DNA of 64,000 nt, taken from positions 2,046,001 to 2,110,000 of the forward strand of contig NZ_CP061281.1 in the NCBI RefSeq assembly GCF_014621695.1, read 5' to 3'. The stretch is from Streptomyces xanthii (GTDB lineage Bacteria > Actinomycetota > Actinomycetes > Streptomycetales > Streptomycetaceae). Under the pieces are notes generated by a model. The model had not been told where the DNA came from. It made no database searches and saw only the letters and a list, made by a program, of their open reading frames with translations. Numbering within the stretch: the first letter of the stretch is position 1; each line of letters opens with the position of its first letter. Positions 53,504-61,856 of this stretch are shown here, one piece after another. Made by a program: the position numbers and the translations under genes.

Positions 53504-54946
53504 TCAGCCGTCCAGCGAGGTCATGACGTGCTTGATGCGCGTGTAGTCCTCGAAGCCGTAGCCGGAGAGGTCCTTGCCGTAGCCGGACTTCTTGAAGCCG
53601 CCGTGCGGCATCTCGGCGACCAGCGGGATGTGGGTGTTGATCCACACGCAGCCGAAGTCGAGGGCCTTGGACATGCGCATCGCACGGCCGTGGTCCTTGG
53701 TCCACACGGAGGAGGCGAGGGCGTAGTCGACGCCGTTGGCGTAGGCGACGGCCTGCTCCTCGTCCGTGAAGGACTGGACGGTGATGACGGGGCCGAAGAC
53801 CTCGTTCTGGATGATCTCGTCGTCCTGCTTGAGGCCCGAGACGACGGTGGCGGCGTAGAAGTAGCCCTTGTCGCCGACCCGGTGACCGCCGGCCTCGACC
53901 TTGGCGTGGGCCGGGAGGCGCTCGATGAAGCCGGAGACCTGCTTCAGCTGGTTCGGGTTGTTCAGCGGGCCGTAGAGCACGTCCTCGTCGTCCGGCTGAC
54001 CGGTCCTGGTCTCGGCGGCGATCTTCGCGAGCGCGCTCACGAACTCGTCGTGCACGGACTCGTGGACCAGCACGCGCGTGGCGGCCGTGCAGTCCTGGCC
54101 GGCGTTGAAGTAACCGGCCTCGGCGATGCCCTCGGCGGCCTTCGCGATGTCGGCGTCACCGAAGACGACGACCGGGGCCTTGCCGCCCAGCTCCAGGTGG
54201 ACCCGCTTGAGGTCCTTGGAGGCGGACTCGGCGACGGACATGCCCGCGCGCACCGAGCCGGTGATGGAGGCCATCGCCGGGGTCGGGTGCTCGACCATGG
54301 CGCGGCCGGTGTCACGGTCGCCGCACACGACGTTGAAGACGCCCTTGGGGACGATCGAGCCGATGATGTCGGCCATCAGGGCCGTCGACGCCGGGGTGGT
54401 GTCGGACGGCTTGAGGACCACCGTGTTGCCCGCGGCGAGCGCCGGGGCGAACTTCCACACGGCCATCATCATCGGGTAGTTCCACGGCGCGACCTGGGCG
54501 CAGACGCCGATCGGCTCGCGGCGGATGATGGAGGTCAGGCCCTCCATGTACTCGCCGGCGGAGCGGCCCTCGAGCATGCGGGCGGCACCGGCGAAGAAGC
54601 GGATCTGGTCCACCATCGGCGGGATCTCTTCGCTGCGGGTGAGGCCGATCGGCTTGCCCGTGTTCTCGACCTCGGCCGCGATGAGCTCCTCGGCCCGCTC
54701 CTCGAACGCGTCGGCGATCTTCAGGAGGTACTTCTGGCGCTCGCCCGGCGTGAGGTCGCGCCACGCGGGGAACGCCGCCTCGGCCGCGGCCATCGCCGCG
54801 TCCACGTCGGCCTGCCCGGACAGCGGCGCGGTCGCGTACGCCTCGCCCGTGGCGGGGTTGACCACGTCCGTGGTCCGTCCGTCGGCGGCGTCCCGGAACT
54901 CACCGTCGATGTAGTTACGCAGACGACGCAGCTCACTGGTGGTCAC
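53504..54946 (-). CDS. Aminobutyraldehyde dehydrogenase-like (PatD type), divergent from Lrp gene
   Basis: 480 residues from GTG 54946, with AGGAGGG about 8 bases upstream. ALDH motifs: GVCAQVAPWNYPMMMAVWKF, SITGSVRAGMSVAESASKDL, HLELGGKAPVVVFGDADIAK (Glu) and NAGQDCTAATRVLV (Cys). It has the same G-Q-D-C-T-A-A signature as PatD and as the dehydrogenase in the pot operon. It is therefore a second candidate for 4-aminobutyraldehyde to GABA. An Lrp regulator and a class III aminotransferase are encoded divergently. The intergenic region carries an imperfect dyad centred on ACGGA-A-TCCGT. Confidence 0.87.
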   Translation of the reverse strand: MTTSELRRLRNYIDGEFRDAADGRTTDVVNPATGEAYATAPLSGQADVDAAMAAAEAAFPAWRDLTPGERQKYLLKIADAFEERAEELIAAEVENTGKPIGLTRSEEIPPMVDQIRFFAGAARMLEGRSAGEYMEGLTSIIRREPIGVCAQVAPWNYPMMMAVWKFAPALAAGNTVVLKPSDTTPASTALMADIIGSIVPKGVFNVVCGDRDTGRAMVEHPTPAMASITGSVRAGMSVAESASKDLKRVHLELGGKAPVVVFGDADIAKAAEGIAEAGYFNAGQDCTAATRVLVHESVHDEFVSALAKIAAETRTGQPDDEDVLYGPLNNPNQLKQVSGFIERLPAHAKVEAGGHRVGDKGYFYAATVVSGLKQDDEIIQNEVFGPVITVQSFTDEEQAVAYANGVDYALASSVWTKDHGRAMRMSKALDFGCVWINTHIPLVAEMPHGGFKKSGYGKDLSGYGFEDYTRIKHVMTSLDG

Positions 54947-55085
54947 TGCCGGCCCTCCTGACCTGAGAAGACGTTCGGTTCCTGCAGGGTTCTGGCGTCC
55001 TGCGCACGGCGCGCGCCGGTGTCCAGCCCCTGAGACGTCCCACCCTAGTCGGACCGCCGACGTTTTCAACACCCCCCGACCCTCA

Positions 55086-55110
55086 CGAACTACGGAATCC
55101 GTGAAGTTCG
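55086..55110. promoter_or_regulatory. Candidate Lrp/AsnC operator between ALDH and lrp-like gene
   Basis: ACGGA (55092-55096) and TCCGT (55098-55102) are inverted about a single A. Outer arms CGAACT (55086-55091) and AGTTCG (55105-55110) are also inverted, giving an imperfect 25-bp dyad. It is 55 bp upstream of the lrp-like start and about 140 bp upstream of the dehydrogenase start. The layout suits a divergent, autoregulated Lrp promoter. Confidence 0.6.
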
Positions 55111-55164
55111 AGGTGGCAGACAACGAATTTCATCGATCTGGGGTTGCGAAACGGACGAGACCTC

Positions 55165-55680
55165 GTGCACAGTGAGGTCGTGGCCAGTCGCAGCGCAGAC
55201 CCCAAGGGACCCAGTTCGAGGAACGGCGGAAGCCCGCCTCTGGACTCCGTCTCCCTCGCCATCATCGAACAGCTCCAGGAAGACGGCAGGCGTCCGTACG
55301 CCGCCATCGGGAAGGCCGTGGGCCTGTCCGAGGCAGCGGTCCGCCAGCGCGTCCAGAAGCTGCTCGACCAGGGCGTGATGCAGATCGTCGCCGTCACGGA
55401 CCCGCTCACCGTGGGATTCCGCCGGCAGGCGATGGTCGGCATCAACGCCGAGGGCGACCTGGATCCCGTGGCGGATGCGCTGACGGCCATGCCGGAATGC
55501 GAGTACGTCGTGATGACGGCAGGCTCGTTCGACCTGATGGTGGAGGTCGTCTGTGAGGACGACGACCACCTTCTGGACGTGATCAACAAACGCATCCGGG
55601 CCCTGCCCGGCGTGCGCTCCACCGAGAGCTTCGTCTACCTCAAGCTCAAGAAGCAGACCTATATGTGGGGAACCCGATAG
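55165..55680 (+). CDS. Lrp/AsnC family transcriptional regulator
   Basis: About 171 residues from GTG 55165 (VHSEVVASRSADPK); GTG 55180 and TTG 55144 are alternatives. The HTH is at about residues 24-65: DSVSLAIIEQLQEDGRRPYA, AIGKAVGLSEAAVRQRVQKL. The C-terminal RAM domain follows: ADALTAMPECEYVVMTAGSF and LMVEVVCEDDDHLLDVINKR. Its stop lies 2 bases before the start of the aminotransferase, so the two are translationally coupled. Divergent from a PatD-like dehydrogenase. It is the best candidate regulator of the polyamine-related genes here. Confidence 0.92.
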   Translation: MHSEVVASRSADPKGPSSRNGGSPPLDSVSLAIIEQLQEDGRRPYAAIGKAVGLSEAAVRQRVQKLLDQGVMQIVAVTDPLTVGFRRQAMVGINAEGDLDPVADALTAMPECEYVVMTAGSFDLMVEVVCEDDDHLLDVINKRIRALPGVRSTESFVYLKLKKQTYMWGTR

Positions 55681-55682
55681 CC

Positions 55683-57044
55683 GTGAGCAAGGACCTCAGC
55701 CAGAGCGCGTACGACCACCTGTGGATGCACTTCACCCGCATGTCGTCGTACGAGAACGCGCCCGTACCCACCATCGTTCGTGGCGAGGGCACCTACATCT
55801 ACGACGACAAGGGCAAGAAGTACCTCGACGGTCTCGCGGGCCTGTTCGTGGTCCAGGCCGGCCACGGCCGCCAGGAGCTCGCCGAGGTCGCCGCGAAGCA
55901 GGCCGCCGAGCTGGCCTTCTTCCCGATCTGGTCGTACGCCCACCCCAAGGCCGTGGAGCTGGCCGAGCGCCTCGCCCACTACGCCCCGGGCGACCTGAAC
56001 AAGGTCTTCTTCACCACCGGTGGCGGCGAGGCCGTGGAGACCGCCTGGAAGCTTGCGAAGCAGTACCACAAGCTCAACGGCAACCACACGAAGTACAAGG
56101 TCATCTCCCGCGCGGTCGCCTACCACGGCACCCCGCAGGGCGCCCTGTCCATCACGGGTCTGCCGGCCCTCAAGGCCCCCTTCGAGCCGCTCGTCCCGGG
56201 CGCGCACAAGGTGCCGAACACGAACATCTACCGCGCCCCGATCCACGGTGACGACCCGGAGGCCTTCGGCCGCTGGTGCGCCGACCAGATCGAGCAGGAG
56301 ATCCTGTTCGAGGGCCCGGAGACGGTCGCGGCCGTCTTCCTCGAGCCGGTGCAGAACGCCGGTGGCTGCTTCCCGCCGCCGCCCGGCTACTTCCAGCGCG
56401 TGCGCGAGATCTGCGACCAGTACGACGTGCTGCTCGTCTCCGACGAGGTCATCTGCGCCTTCGGCCGCCTCGGCACGATGTTCGCCTGTGACAAGTTCGG
56501 CTACGTGCCGGACATCATCACCTGCGCCAAGGGCATGACCTCGGGCTACTCCCCGATCGGTGCCGCGATCGTCTCGGACCGCATCGCCGAGCCGTTCTAC
56601 AAGGGTGACAACACCTTCCTGCACGGCTACACCTTCGGTGGTCACCCCGTGTCGGCGGCCGTGGGTCTCGCCAACCTCGACATCTTCGAGCGCGAGGGCC
56701 TCAACCAGCACGTGCTGGACAACGAGGCGAACTTCCTCAACACGCTGCAGAAGCTGAACGACCTGCCGATCGTCGGCGACGTCCGCGGCAACGGCTTCTT
56801 CTACGGCATCGAGCTCGTGAAGGACAAGGCCACCAAGGAGTCCTTCACGGACGAGGAGTCCGAGCGCGTCCTGTACGGCTACGTCTCGAAGAAGCTCTTC
56901 GAGTACGGCCTGTACTGCCGTGCCGACGACCGTGGCGACCCGGTCATCCAGCTGTCGCCGCCGCTGATCTCCGACCAGGCGACGTTCGACGAGATCGAGG
57001 GCATCATCCGCCAGGTCCTCACCGAGGCCTGGACCAAGATCTGA
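55683..57044 (+). CDS. Class III (omega) aminotransferase, likely amine/aspartate-family
   Basis: 453 residues from GTG 55683 (VSKDLSQSAYDHLWMHFTRM), with GGGGAA about 10 bases upstream. A GTG at 55665 overlaps the regulator gene and is less likely. Motifs: LDGLAGLFVVQAGHGRQELA, VFFTTGGGEAVETAWKLAKQ (phosphate cup), ISRAVAYHGTPQGALSITGL, LLVSDEVICAFGRLGTMFAC (Asp), and CAKGMTSGYSPIGAAIVSDR (Schiff-base Lys). It resembles putrescine- or beta-alanine-type omega-transaminases. Coupled to the Lrp regulator and divergent from a PatD-like dehydrogenase, it would produce that enzyme's aldehyde. Confidence 0.88.
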   Translation: MSKDLSQSAYDHLWMHFTRMSSYENAPVPTIVRGEGTYIYDDKGKKYLDGLAGLFVVQAGHGRQELAEVAAKQAAELAFFPIWSYAHPKAVELAERLAHYAPGDLNKVFFTTGGGEAVETAWKLAKQYHKLNGNHTKYKVISRAVAYHGTPQGALSITGLPALKAPFEPLVPGAHKVPNTNIYRAPIHGDDPEAFGRWCADQIEQEILFEGPETVAAVFLEPVQNAGGCFPPPPGYFQRVREICDQYDVLLVSDEVICAFGRLGTMFACDKFGYVPDIITCAKGMTSGYSPIGAAIVSDRIAEPFYKGDNTFLHGYTFGGHPVSAAVGLANLDIFEREGLNQHVLDNEANFLNTLQKLNDLPIVGDVRGNGFFYGIELVKDKATKESFTDEESERVLYGYVSKKLFEYGLYCRADDRGDPVIQLSPPLISDQATFDEIEGIIRQVLTEAWTKI

Positions 57045-57086
57045 GCCCTCCGCCCAGGCCCCGAGCCACGCCTCGGGATCTGAGCC

Positions 57087-57158
57087 GCGCGCACCACGGA
57101 ACCAGCGCGCACCACGGCCCGGCTGCACCCGTCCGAGTGAGATGGGAGCGGCCGGGCC
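57087..57158. other. Gap 57045-57284: short direct repeat and hairpin
   Basis: GCGCGCACCACGG occurs at 57087-57099 and 57105-57117. GGCCCGGC (57116-57123) pairs with GCCGGGCC (57151-57158) across 27 bases, a possible terminator for the aminotransferase. No gene is seen in this gap. Confidence 0.4.
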
Positions 57159-57284
57159 GCGTCGCGTCCGGCGCCACCGGCCGGAAAACCTAGCGTGCCC
57201 TGTGACCGATCGGCCCTGCCTTCGTTCCCCCGTACGGGGGACGGGAACTTCCCGGCATATCTGATCTGAACCGAGGTGTACGCC

Positions 57285-58025
57285 ATGGTGGCCCCGCCGG
57301 ACAACGACGTGCTCTGGGCACGCGCCCTGCACTTCTCCCACAGCGGCTCGCCCGCGCTCACCGGTGTCTCGCTCGGGGTGCGCCAGGGCGAGATCCTCGC
57401 CGTCGGCGGCCCGCGCGGCGCCGGCAAGACGACCCTGCTGCAGTGCCTTTCCGGACAGCTGCTGCCCCAGCAGGGCGAGGTGTGGTTCAACAGCGCCCCG
57501 GTCCACACGATGGGCCCGCTGGTGCGCGAGCGGCTGCGCCGGGACCGCTTCGGCTGGATCGACCCCGAGCCCGCCCTGGTCCCCGAGCTGAACGTGTGGG
57601 AGAACACCGCCCTGCCGCTCATGCTGCGCGGGGGCGGCCGCCGCCCCGCCAAGACCGCCGCCCACGAATGGCTGGAGCGGCTCGACGTCGGGCATCTCGC
57701 CCGCAAGCGCCCGCACGCCCTGCACATGGCCGAGCGGCAGCGCGTCGCCATCGCCCGCGCCCTGGTGCACGCGCCCGACGTCGTCTTCGCCGACGAGCCG
57801 ACGGCGACCCTGCACCAGGCCGACCGCGCGCACGTCCTGCGCACCCTGACCGCGGCGGCCCGCTCGCACTCCATCACCGTGGTGCTCGCGACCAGTGACG
57901 CGGAGGTCGGCGCACTCGCCGACCGCACCGTGCCGCTGCTCGACGGCCGCCGCGTGAACACCGTGCACCTGCCCGCCGGGCAGCCCGAGGCGGAAGGCCG
58001 GGCCGCGTGCTCGCTCTCCGTCTAG
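57285..58025 (+). CDS. ABC transporter ATP-binding protein with eroded motifs
   Basis: 246 residues from ATG 57285 (GAGG 8 bases upstream). The fold matches MacB/LolD-type ATPases: LTGVSLGVRQGEILAVGGPR, Walker A GPRGAGKTTLL intact, Walker B VVFADEPTATL intact. Three other motifs are altered. The Q-loop reads FGWIDPEPAL, with Pro where Gln is expected (residue 94). The signature reads LHMAERQRVAIARAL, where LSGGE is expected. The switch reads LATSDAE, with Ser204 where the conserved His should be. ATP binding looks possible but hydrolysis is doubtful. It overlaps the following membrane gene and forms a pair with it. Confidence 0.83.
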   Translation: MVAPPDNDVLWARALHFSHSGSPALTGVSLGVRQGEILAVGGPRGAGKTTLLQCLSGQLLPQQGEVWFNSAPVHTMGPLVRERLRRDRFGWIDPEPALVPELNVWENTALPLMLRGGGRRPAKTAAHEWLERLDVGHLARKRPHALHMAERQRVAIARALVHAPDVVFADEPTATLHQADRAHVLRTLTAAARSHSITVVLATSDAEVGALADRTVPLLDGRRVNTVHLPAGQPEAEGRAACSLSV

Positions 58026-59182
58026 TCCGCGGGGCCCATCCCCTGGTCCAGCTGCGCAGACTCCTCGTGGCCGCCGCCTCGGCGGGCACCGGCTTCCTGC
58101 TGCTGTGCACGCTGGGCTACGCGATGGGTCACCCCGAGTCCTCCGGCGACGCCGTGCTCCGGCTCGCCTGGTGCGTGGTGCCGCTCGCCGCGACCGTCTA
58201 TCTGGCGGTCGCCGTCGCCCGCTCCGACCCCGGCACGAAACCCCGCTCCGGACTCTCCGCCGTGGGCCTCGGCCCCGCCCGCCTCACGCTGCTCGCCTCG
58301 GTGTCCACCGCCGTCGCCTGCACGCTGGGCTCGACGCTCGCCCTCCTGTTCTTCCTGCACCTGCGCGGCGACCTGACCGGGCTGCCGTTCGACGGCGCGG
58401 CCCGCGGGCTGCTCGCGGCCGACCAGCCGCTGCCGCTGGCCGCCACGCTCACCCTGCTCGCCTTCGTGCCGCTCGCCGCGTCCACGGCCAGCGCCCTGGT
58501 GCTGCGGCCCCGGATCGTGCGGGCGGGCGGCGCCAAGGCGGCCACGGACGCACCGCAGGACCTGAAGGAACCGGCCGCCGCGCCCAGCGGTCTGCCGTGG
58601 GGCGTGGCGCTGCTCGCCGCCGGACTCGCCGTCGAGACGTACGCGGCGCACGCGCGCGGCGGCGCCGGGTTCCCGATGCCCGGCGGGCTCGGCGGCAGCC
58701 CGTCCGGTGTGCTGGCCGGCTGGGCGCTCACCGCGGTCGGCCTGGCACTCGTCGGGCCGGGCCTGACCTACCAGTGCGGGCGCGCCCTGCAGGCCGTACG
58801 GCCCGGCGCGGTGCGGCTGCTCGCGGGGCGGGTGCTGATGGAGGAGGCCGGGCGCATCGGCCGGCCGCTCGGTGTCGTGTGCGCGGTGGCCTCCGGCGTC
58901 TACGCGGCGACCGTGCTGGCGGGCGCCCGCCCGGCGCTCGGCCCGTTGTCGGCGATCGGCGGCGTCCTCGTCGTCGGCTGCACGCTCGCGACGCTCGCCA
59001 CGGCTGCCGTCGAGGCCCGCCAGGTCCGCCGGCACACCCAGACGGCGCTGCTGCGACTGGGCGCCCCGGCGACCCTGCTGCGGAGCTCCGCGGCGCTCCG
59101 CGCGGGCGCGCTGCTCGCCGTTTTCGGCCCGCTGACCTGGGCCGTCGCAGAACTTTCGGCGGCTCCGCTGCTGGCGCGATGA
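58007..59182 (+). CDS. Membrane partner of the ABC ATPase
   Basis: 391 residues from GTG 58007, overlapping the ATPase gene by 19 bases. Roughly ten hydrophobic segments are seen. Examples are AASAGTGFLLLCTLGYAMGH, RLAWCVVPLAATVYLAVAVA, PLAATLTLLAFVPLAASTAS, GWALTAVGLALVGPGLTYQC and VASGVYAATVLAGARPALGP. The order fits an FtsX/MacB-like or duplicated permease, but I cannot show an FtsX domain. It likely works with the adjacent ATPase. Substrate unknown. The next gene (VOC) follows after 82 bases. Confidence 0.78.
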   Translation: MLALRLVRGAHPLVQLRRLLVAAASAGTGFLLLCTLGYAMGHPESSGDAVLRLAWCVVPLAATVYLAVAVARSDPGTKPRSGLSAVGLGPARLTLLASVSTAVACTLGSTLALLFFLHLRGDLTGLPFDGAARGLLAADQPLPLAATLTLLAFVPLAASTASALVLRPRIVRAGGAKAATDAPQDLKEPAAAPSGLPWGVALLAAGLAVETYAAHARGGAGFPMPGGLGGSPSGVLAGWALTAVGLALVGPGLTYQCGRALQAVRPGAVRLLAGRVLMEEAGRIGRPLGVVCAVASGVYAATVLAGARPALGPLSAIGGVLVVGCTLATLATAAVEARQVRRHTQTALLRLGAPATLLRSSAALRAGALLAVFGPLTWAVAELSAAPLLAR

Positions 59183-59264
59183 GTTTTGCCCGCGCCGGGC
59201 GTCTAACCCTGCGAGCATCACGACAGCCAAGCGACCGCACGACACAGAAGGCGACGGGCCCCTC

Positions 59265-59684
59265 ATGACGCAGCACCAGTACCAGCAGATGATCTTCGTG
59301 AACCTGGCCGTGAGCGACCTGGACGCGTCCAAGAAGTTCTTCACGGAGCTCGGCTTCACGATCAACCAGCAGTTCACGGACGAGACCGCGTCCGCCGTGG
59401 TCGTCAGCGACACGATCATCCTCATGGTGATGACCAAGGAGAAGTACTCCGGCTTCACGAAGAAGACGATCATCGACTCGACCACCTCCAGCGAGGTGCT
59501 GCTGTGCCTGAGCGCCGAGAGCCGCGAGAAGGTCGACGAGCTCGTCGAGCGGGCGATCGCGGCCGGCGGCACCGAGACCGGCGAGAAGCAGGACCACGGC
59601 TTCATGTACGGGCGGGCCTTCGACGACATCGACGGCCACACCTTCGAGGTCGCGTGGATGGACCCGAGCGTCATCCAGGACTGA
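59265..59684 (+). CDS. VOC-family (glyoxalase/bleomycin-resistance-like) protein
   Basis: 139 residues from ATG 59265. The vicinal-oxygen-chelate fold is evident from MIFVNLAVSDLDASKKFFTE, LGFTINQQFTDETASAVVVS, VLLCLSAESREKVDELVERA and GRAFDDIDGHTFEVAWMDPS. It resembles the PhnB/glyoxalase-like group that starts with an F-VNL-V-DL pattern. No clear complete metal triad is seen. Role unknown. SD is not obvious. It is a single gene between the ABC pair and the LOG gene. Confidence 0.85.
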   Translation: MTQHQYQQMIFVNLAVSDLDASKKFFTELGFTINQQFTDETASAVVVSDTIILMVMTKEKYSGFTKKTIIDSTTSSEVLLCLSAESREKVDELVERAIAAGGTETGEKQDHGFMYGRAFDDIDGHTFEVAWMDPSVIQD

Positions 59685-59722
59685 TCAAGTCCGCGCCGGG
59701 CGGGCGTGCTTAAGCTGGGCGG

Positions 59723-60898
59723 GTGCAGCCGACACCGTCACCTTCGAGTGATCCCTCAGCACCTTCGGGTGAACCCGCCCTGCCCGGCGCGGCCCACGAC
59801 CGCGAGATCGAGACGGTCGCCGAGTTCGACGAGGTGGCCGCGAGCGGTTCGATCGCCGGTCACCGGGTGCAGGCCGTCGACCTGACGGAGCGCACCGACC
59901 GGCTGCTCGCCGTGGAGACGGCGGGCGCCCTCTTCCTCGGCTGCCCCATGACGCCGGAGGCGGCCCTGAGCGTACGGGCCCGGGGCGCCCTGGTCTTCCC
60001 CCCGGTCCCCGGCCTCCCCTTCGACCCGTACCGCGGGCACCTCTACACGCCGGACGAGTTGTTCACGCACCTGGCGTCCGGTGGCTACGAGGCGACACCG
60101 GACGCCCGCGCGTACGCCTGGTTCCAGCACACGAAGGCGGACGGCGACGTCTTCGCGTCGATGCTGCGCGCGATCCACGACGACTCGGTCTCGGACGCGC
60201 TCGACGAACTCCTCAGCGGGGCACCGGTGGTGGGCGTCATGGGCGGCCACGCCATGGCGCGCGGTACCGAGGACTACGCGGAGGCGGCCCGGCTCGGCCG
60301 GACCCTCGCGCGGTGCGGTCTCACGGTGGCGACGGGCGGCGGCCCGGGCGCGATGGAGGCGGCGAACCTGGGCGCGTACGCGGCCCCGTTCGACGACACC
60401 ATGCTCGACGAGTCGCTCGAACTCCTCGCCAAGGCACCGTCGTTCGCCCCGTCGGTCACGGACTGGGCGGCCGCCGCGTTCGAGGTGCGGGCCCGCCATC
60501 CGCTCGGCGGCGCCTCGGTCGGCATCCCCACCTGGTTCTACGGCCACGAGCCGCCGAACGCGTTCGCCGAGCACATCGCCAAGTACTTCGCCAACGCCAC
60601 GCGCGAGGACGGGCTGCTCGCCCGGTCGACCGCGGGCGTCGTCTTCCTGCCGGGCGCCGCCGGCACCGTGCAGGAGGTCTTCGACAACGCCACGCCCAAC
60701 TACTACGAGTCCCGGGGCGAACCGACGCCGATGGTGCTGGTCGGCCGCGCACACTGGACCGAGAAGCTGCCCGCCTGGCCGCTGCTGCGGGCGCTGGCGC
60801 GCGAGAGGTCCATGGAGCACCGGATCGCGCTCGTGGACACCCCGGCGGAGGCCGCCGAGGCGATCCGCGCCCTCGGGTCAAGCACGGGTCAAGACTGA
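59723..60898 (+). CDS. LOG family protein (Rossmann fold, nucleotide-related)
   Basis: 391 residues from GTG 59723. The first about 150 residues form an extra N-terminal domain (AGHRVQAVDLTERTDRLLAV-like; PFDPYRGHLYTPDELFTHLA). The LOG core follows: VVGVMGGHAMARGTEDYAEA, CGLTVATGGGPGAMEAANLG, and the PGGxGTxxE-equivalent VVFLPGAAGTVQEVFDNATP. LOG proteins release cytokinin bases from nucleotides; many bacterial members have other phosphoribohydrolase or unknown activity. The long N-terminal domain makes the role here uncertain. Confidence 0.85.
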   Translation: MQPTPSPSSDPSAPSGEPALPGAAHDREIETVAEFDEVAASGSIAGHRVQAVDLTERTDRLLAVETAGALFLGCPMTPEAALSVRARGALVFPPVPGLPFDPYRGHLYTPDELFTHLASGGYEATPDARAYAWFQHTKADGDVFASMLRAIHDDSVSDALDELLSGAPVVGVMGGHAMARGTEDYAEAARLGRTLARCGLTVATGGGPGAMEAANLGAYAAPFDDTMLDESLELLAKAPSFAPSVTDWAAAAFEVRARHPLGGASVGIPTWFYGHEPPNAFAEHIAKYFANATREDGLLARSTAGVVFLPGAAGTVQEVFDNATPNYYESRGEPTPMVLVGRAHWTEKLPAWPLLRALARERSMEHRIALVDTPAEAAEAIRALGSSTGQD

Positions 60899-60918
60899 CC
60901 GGTCTTCACCGCACCGTA

Positions 60919-61026
60919 TTGACGCTGTGTCACGGGCACTTGTAAACGTTTGGGGACCGTGAGGGTGCCGAGGCCGGAGCTGTGGCGTGTGCCGCTTGGT
61001 GCGCGCCCTCGGCGTGTGCCGCTTGG
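60919..61026 (+). promoter_or_regulatory. Promoter region of LAETG surface protein gene
   Basis: TTGACG (60919-60924), 16 bases, TGTAAA (60941-60946) is a plausible promoter. Downstream is an exact 16-bp direct repeat GGCGTGTGCCGCTTGG (60984-60999 and 61011-61026), 27-bp period. Neither is tested. Confidence 0.35.
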
Positions 61027-61099
61027 CGCACACCGTGACGCTCCCTCACCGCACCCCTCTTCTGTACGGCATCCCGTACTGATCCCGTGAAGGACAGCC

Positions 61100-61771
61100 G
61101 TGTCCGTTACCCCCCGCATATCCGCCCGTGCCGCCCGCTTCGCCGGTGTGGCCGCGGCCGCCTCGGCGCTGGCGCTCGGCGCCGCCGGCACCGCGTCGGC
61201 GTGCAACATCAGTGAGTTCACCGCCGTCGCCGAGTGCGCCGGCGAGCAGGGCGTCATCACCGTGGTCGACAAGGACCCGTCCGGCGTCAAGGCGACCGTC
61301 TCGGTCTACCTGAAGTCGGGCGGCACCGAGAAGCTGATCGGCTCTCAGGACGTGCAGGGCACCCGCGAGGGCGCCACGCTCACGTTCAAGGAGAACTGGC
61401 AGCCGAACGCCACGTACCGCGTGCACGTGAAGGCCGGCGACCAGGTCGACGAGGACATCTCGCCGGACGTGACCGCGCCGGGCAAGGCCTGCGCCACCAC
61501 CCCCGCGCCGTCGAAGCCGGCGCCCTCGAAGCCCGCCCCGTCGAAGCCGGCGCCTTCGAAGCCCGCGCCGAGCACCTCGGCTCCGGCGTCTCCCACCCCG
61601 GCCGCCCCGGCCCCGAGCAACTCGCCTGCGCCTGCGGGCAGTTCGGACAACCTGGCCGAGACCGGATCGAGCTCCAACACCCCGCTGTTCGCCGGTCTCG
61701 CCGCGGCGCTCGTCGTCGCGGGCGGCGGCATCGTGTTCGCGCTGCGCAAGCGGGGCGCGGCCCAGCGCTGA
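61100..61771 (+). CDS. Sortase-anchored surface protein with LAETG motif
   Basis: 223 residues from GTG 61100. A signal peptide (about 1-34, [20 protein letters not shown] then ASA) is followed by a small beta domain ([40 protein letters not shown]). A Pro/Ala/Ser-rich stalk holds four PAPSK repeats (about 136-155). The C-terminus has LAETG at 185-189, then a hydrophobic helix ([20 protein letters not shown]) and the basic tail [13 protein letters not shown] is the class E sortase motif of Streptomyces. The protein should be linked to the cell wall. Its role in hyphae is unknown. Confidence 0.88.
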   Translation: MSVTPRISARAARFAGVAAAASALALGAAGTASACNISEFTAVAECAGEQGVITVVDKDPSGVKATVSVYLKSGGTEKLIGSQDVQGTREGATLTFKENWQPNATYRVHVKAGDQVDEDISPDVTAPGKACATTPAPSKPAPSKPAPSKPAPSKPAPSTSAPASPTPAAPAPSNSPAPAGSSDNLAETGSSSNTPLFAGLAAALVVAGGGIVFALRKRGAAQR

Positions 61772-61803
61772 CCCCGCTCGAACCGCTCCTGCTCCTGGCA
61801 TGC

Positions 61804-61829
61804 GGGGCGTCACCCCTCGGTGGCGCCCC
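61804..61829. terminator. Bidirectional hairpin terminator
   Basis: GGGGCGTCACC (61804-61814) pairs with GGTGGCGCCCC (61819-61829), one G-T wobble, 4-base loop. It lies between the convergent surface protein and maleylpyruvate isomerase-like genes. Confidence 0.75.
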
Positions 61830-61856
61830 GTCGCGCTGCCCTGACCGGGGCGGTAC

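Noticed and set aside
50325..53546. A 1073-codon open frame on the plus strand
   Set aside because: It is antisense to the RING-TerD and DUF1990 genes, with composition typical of a GC-rich shadow frame and no recognisable motif.
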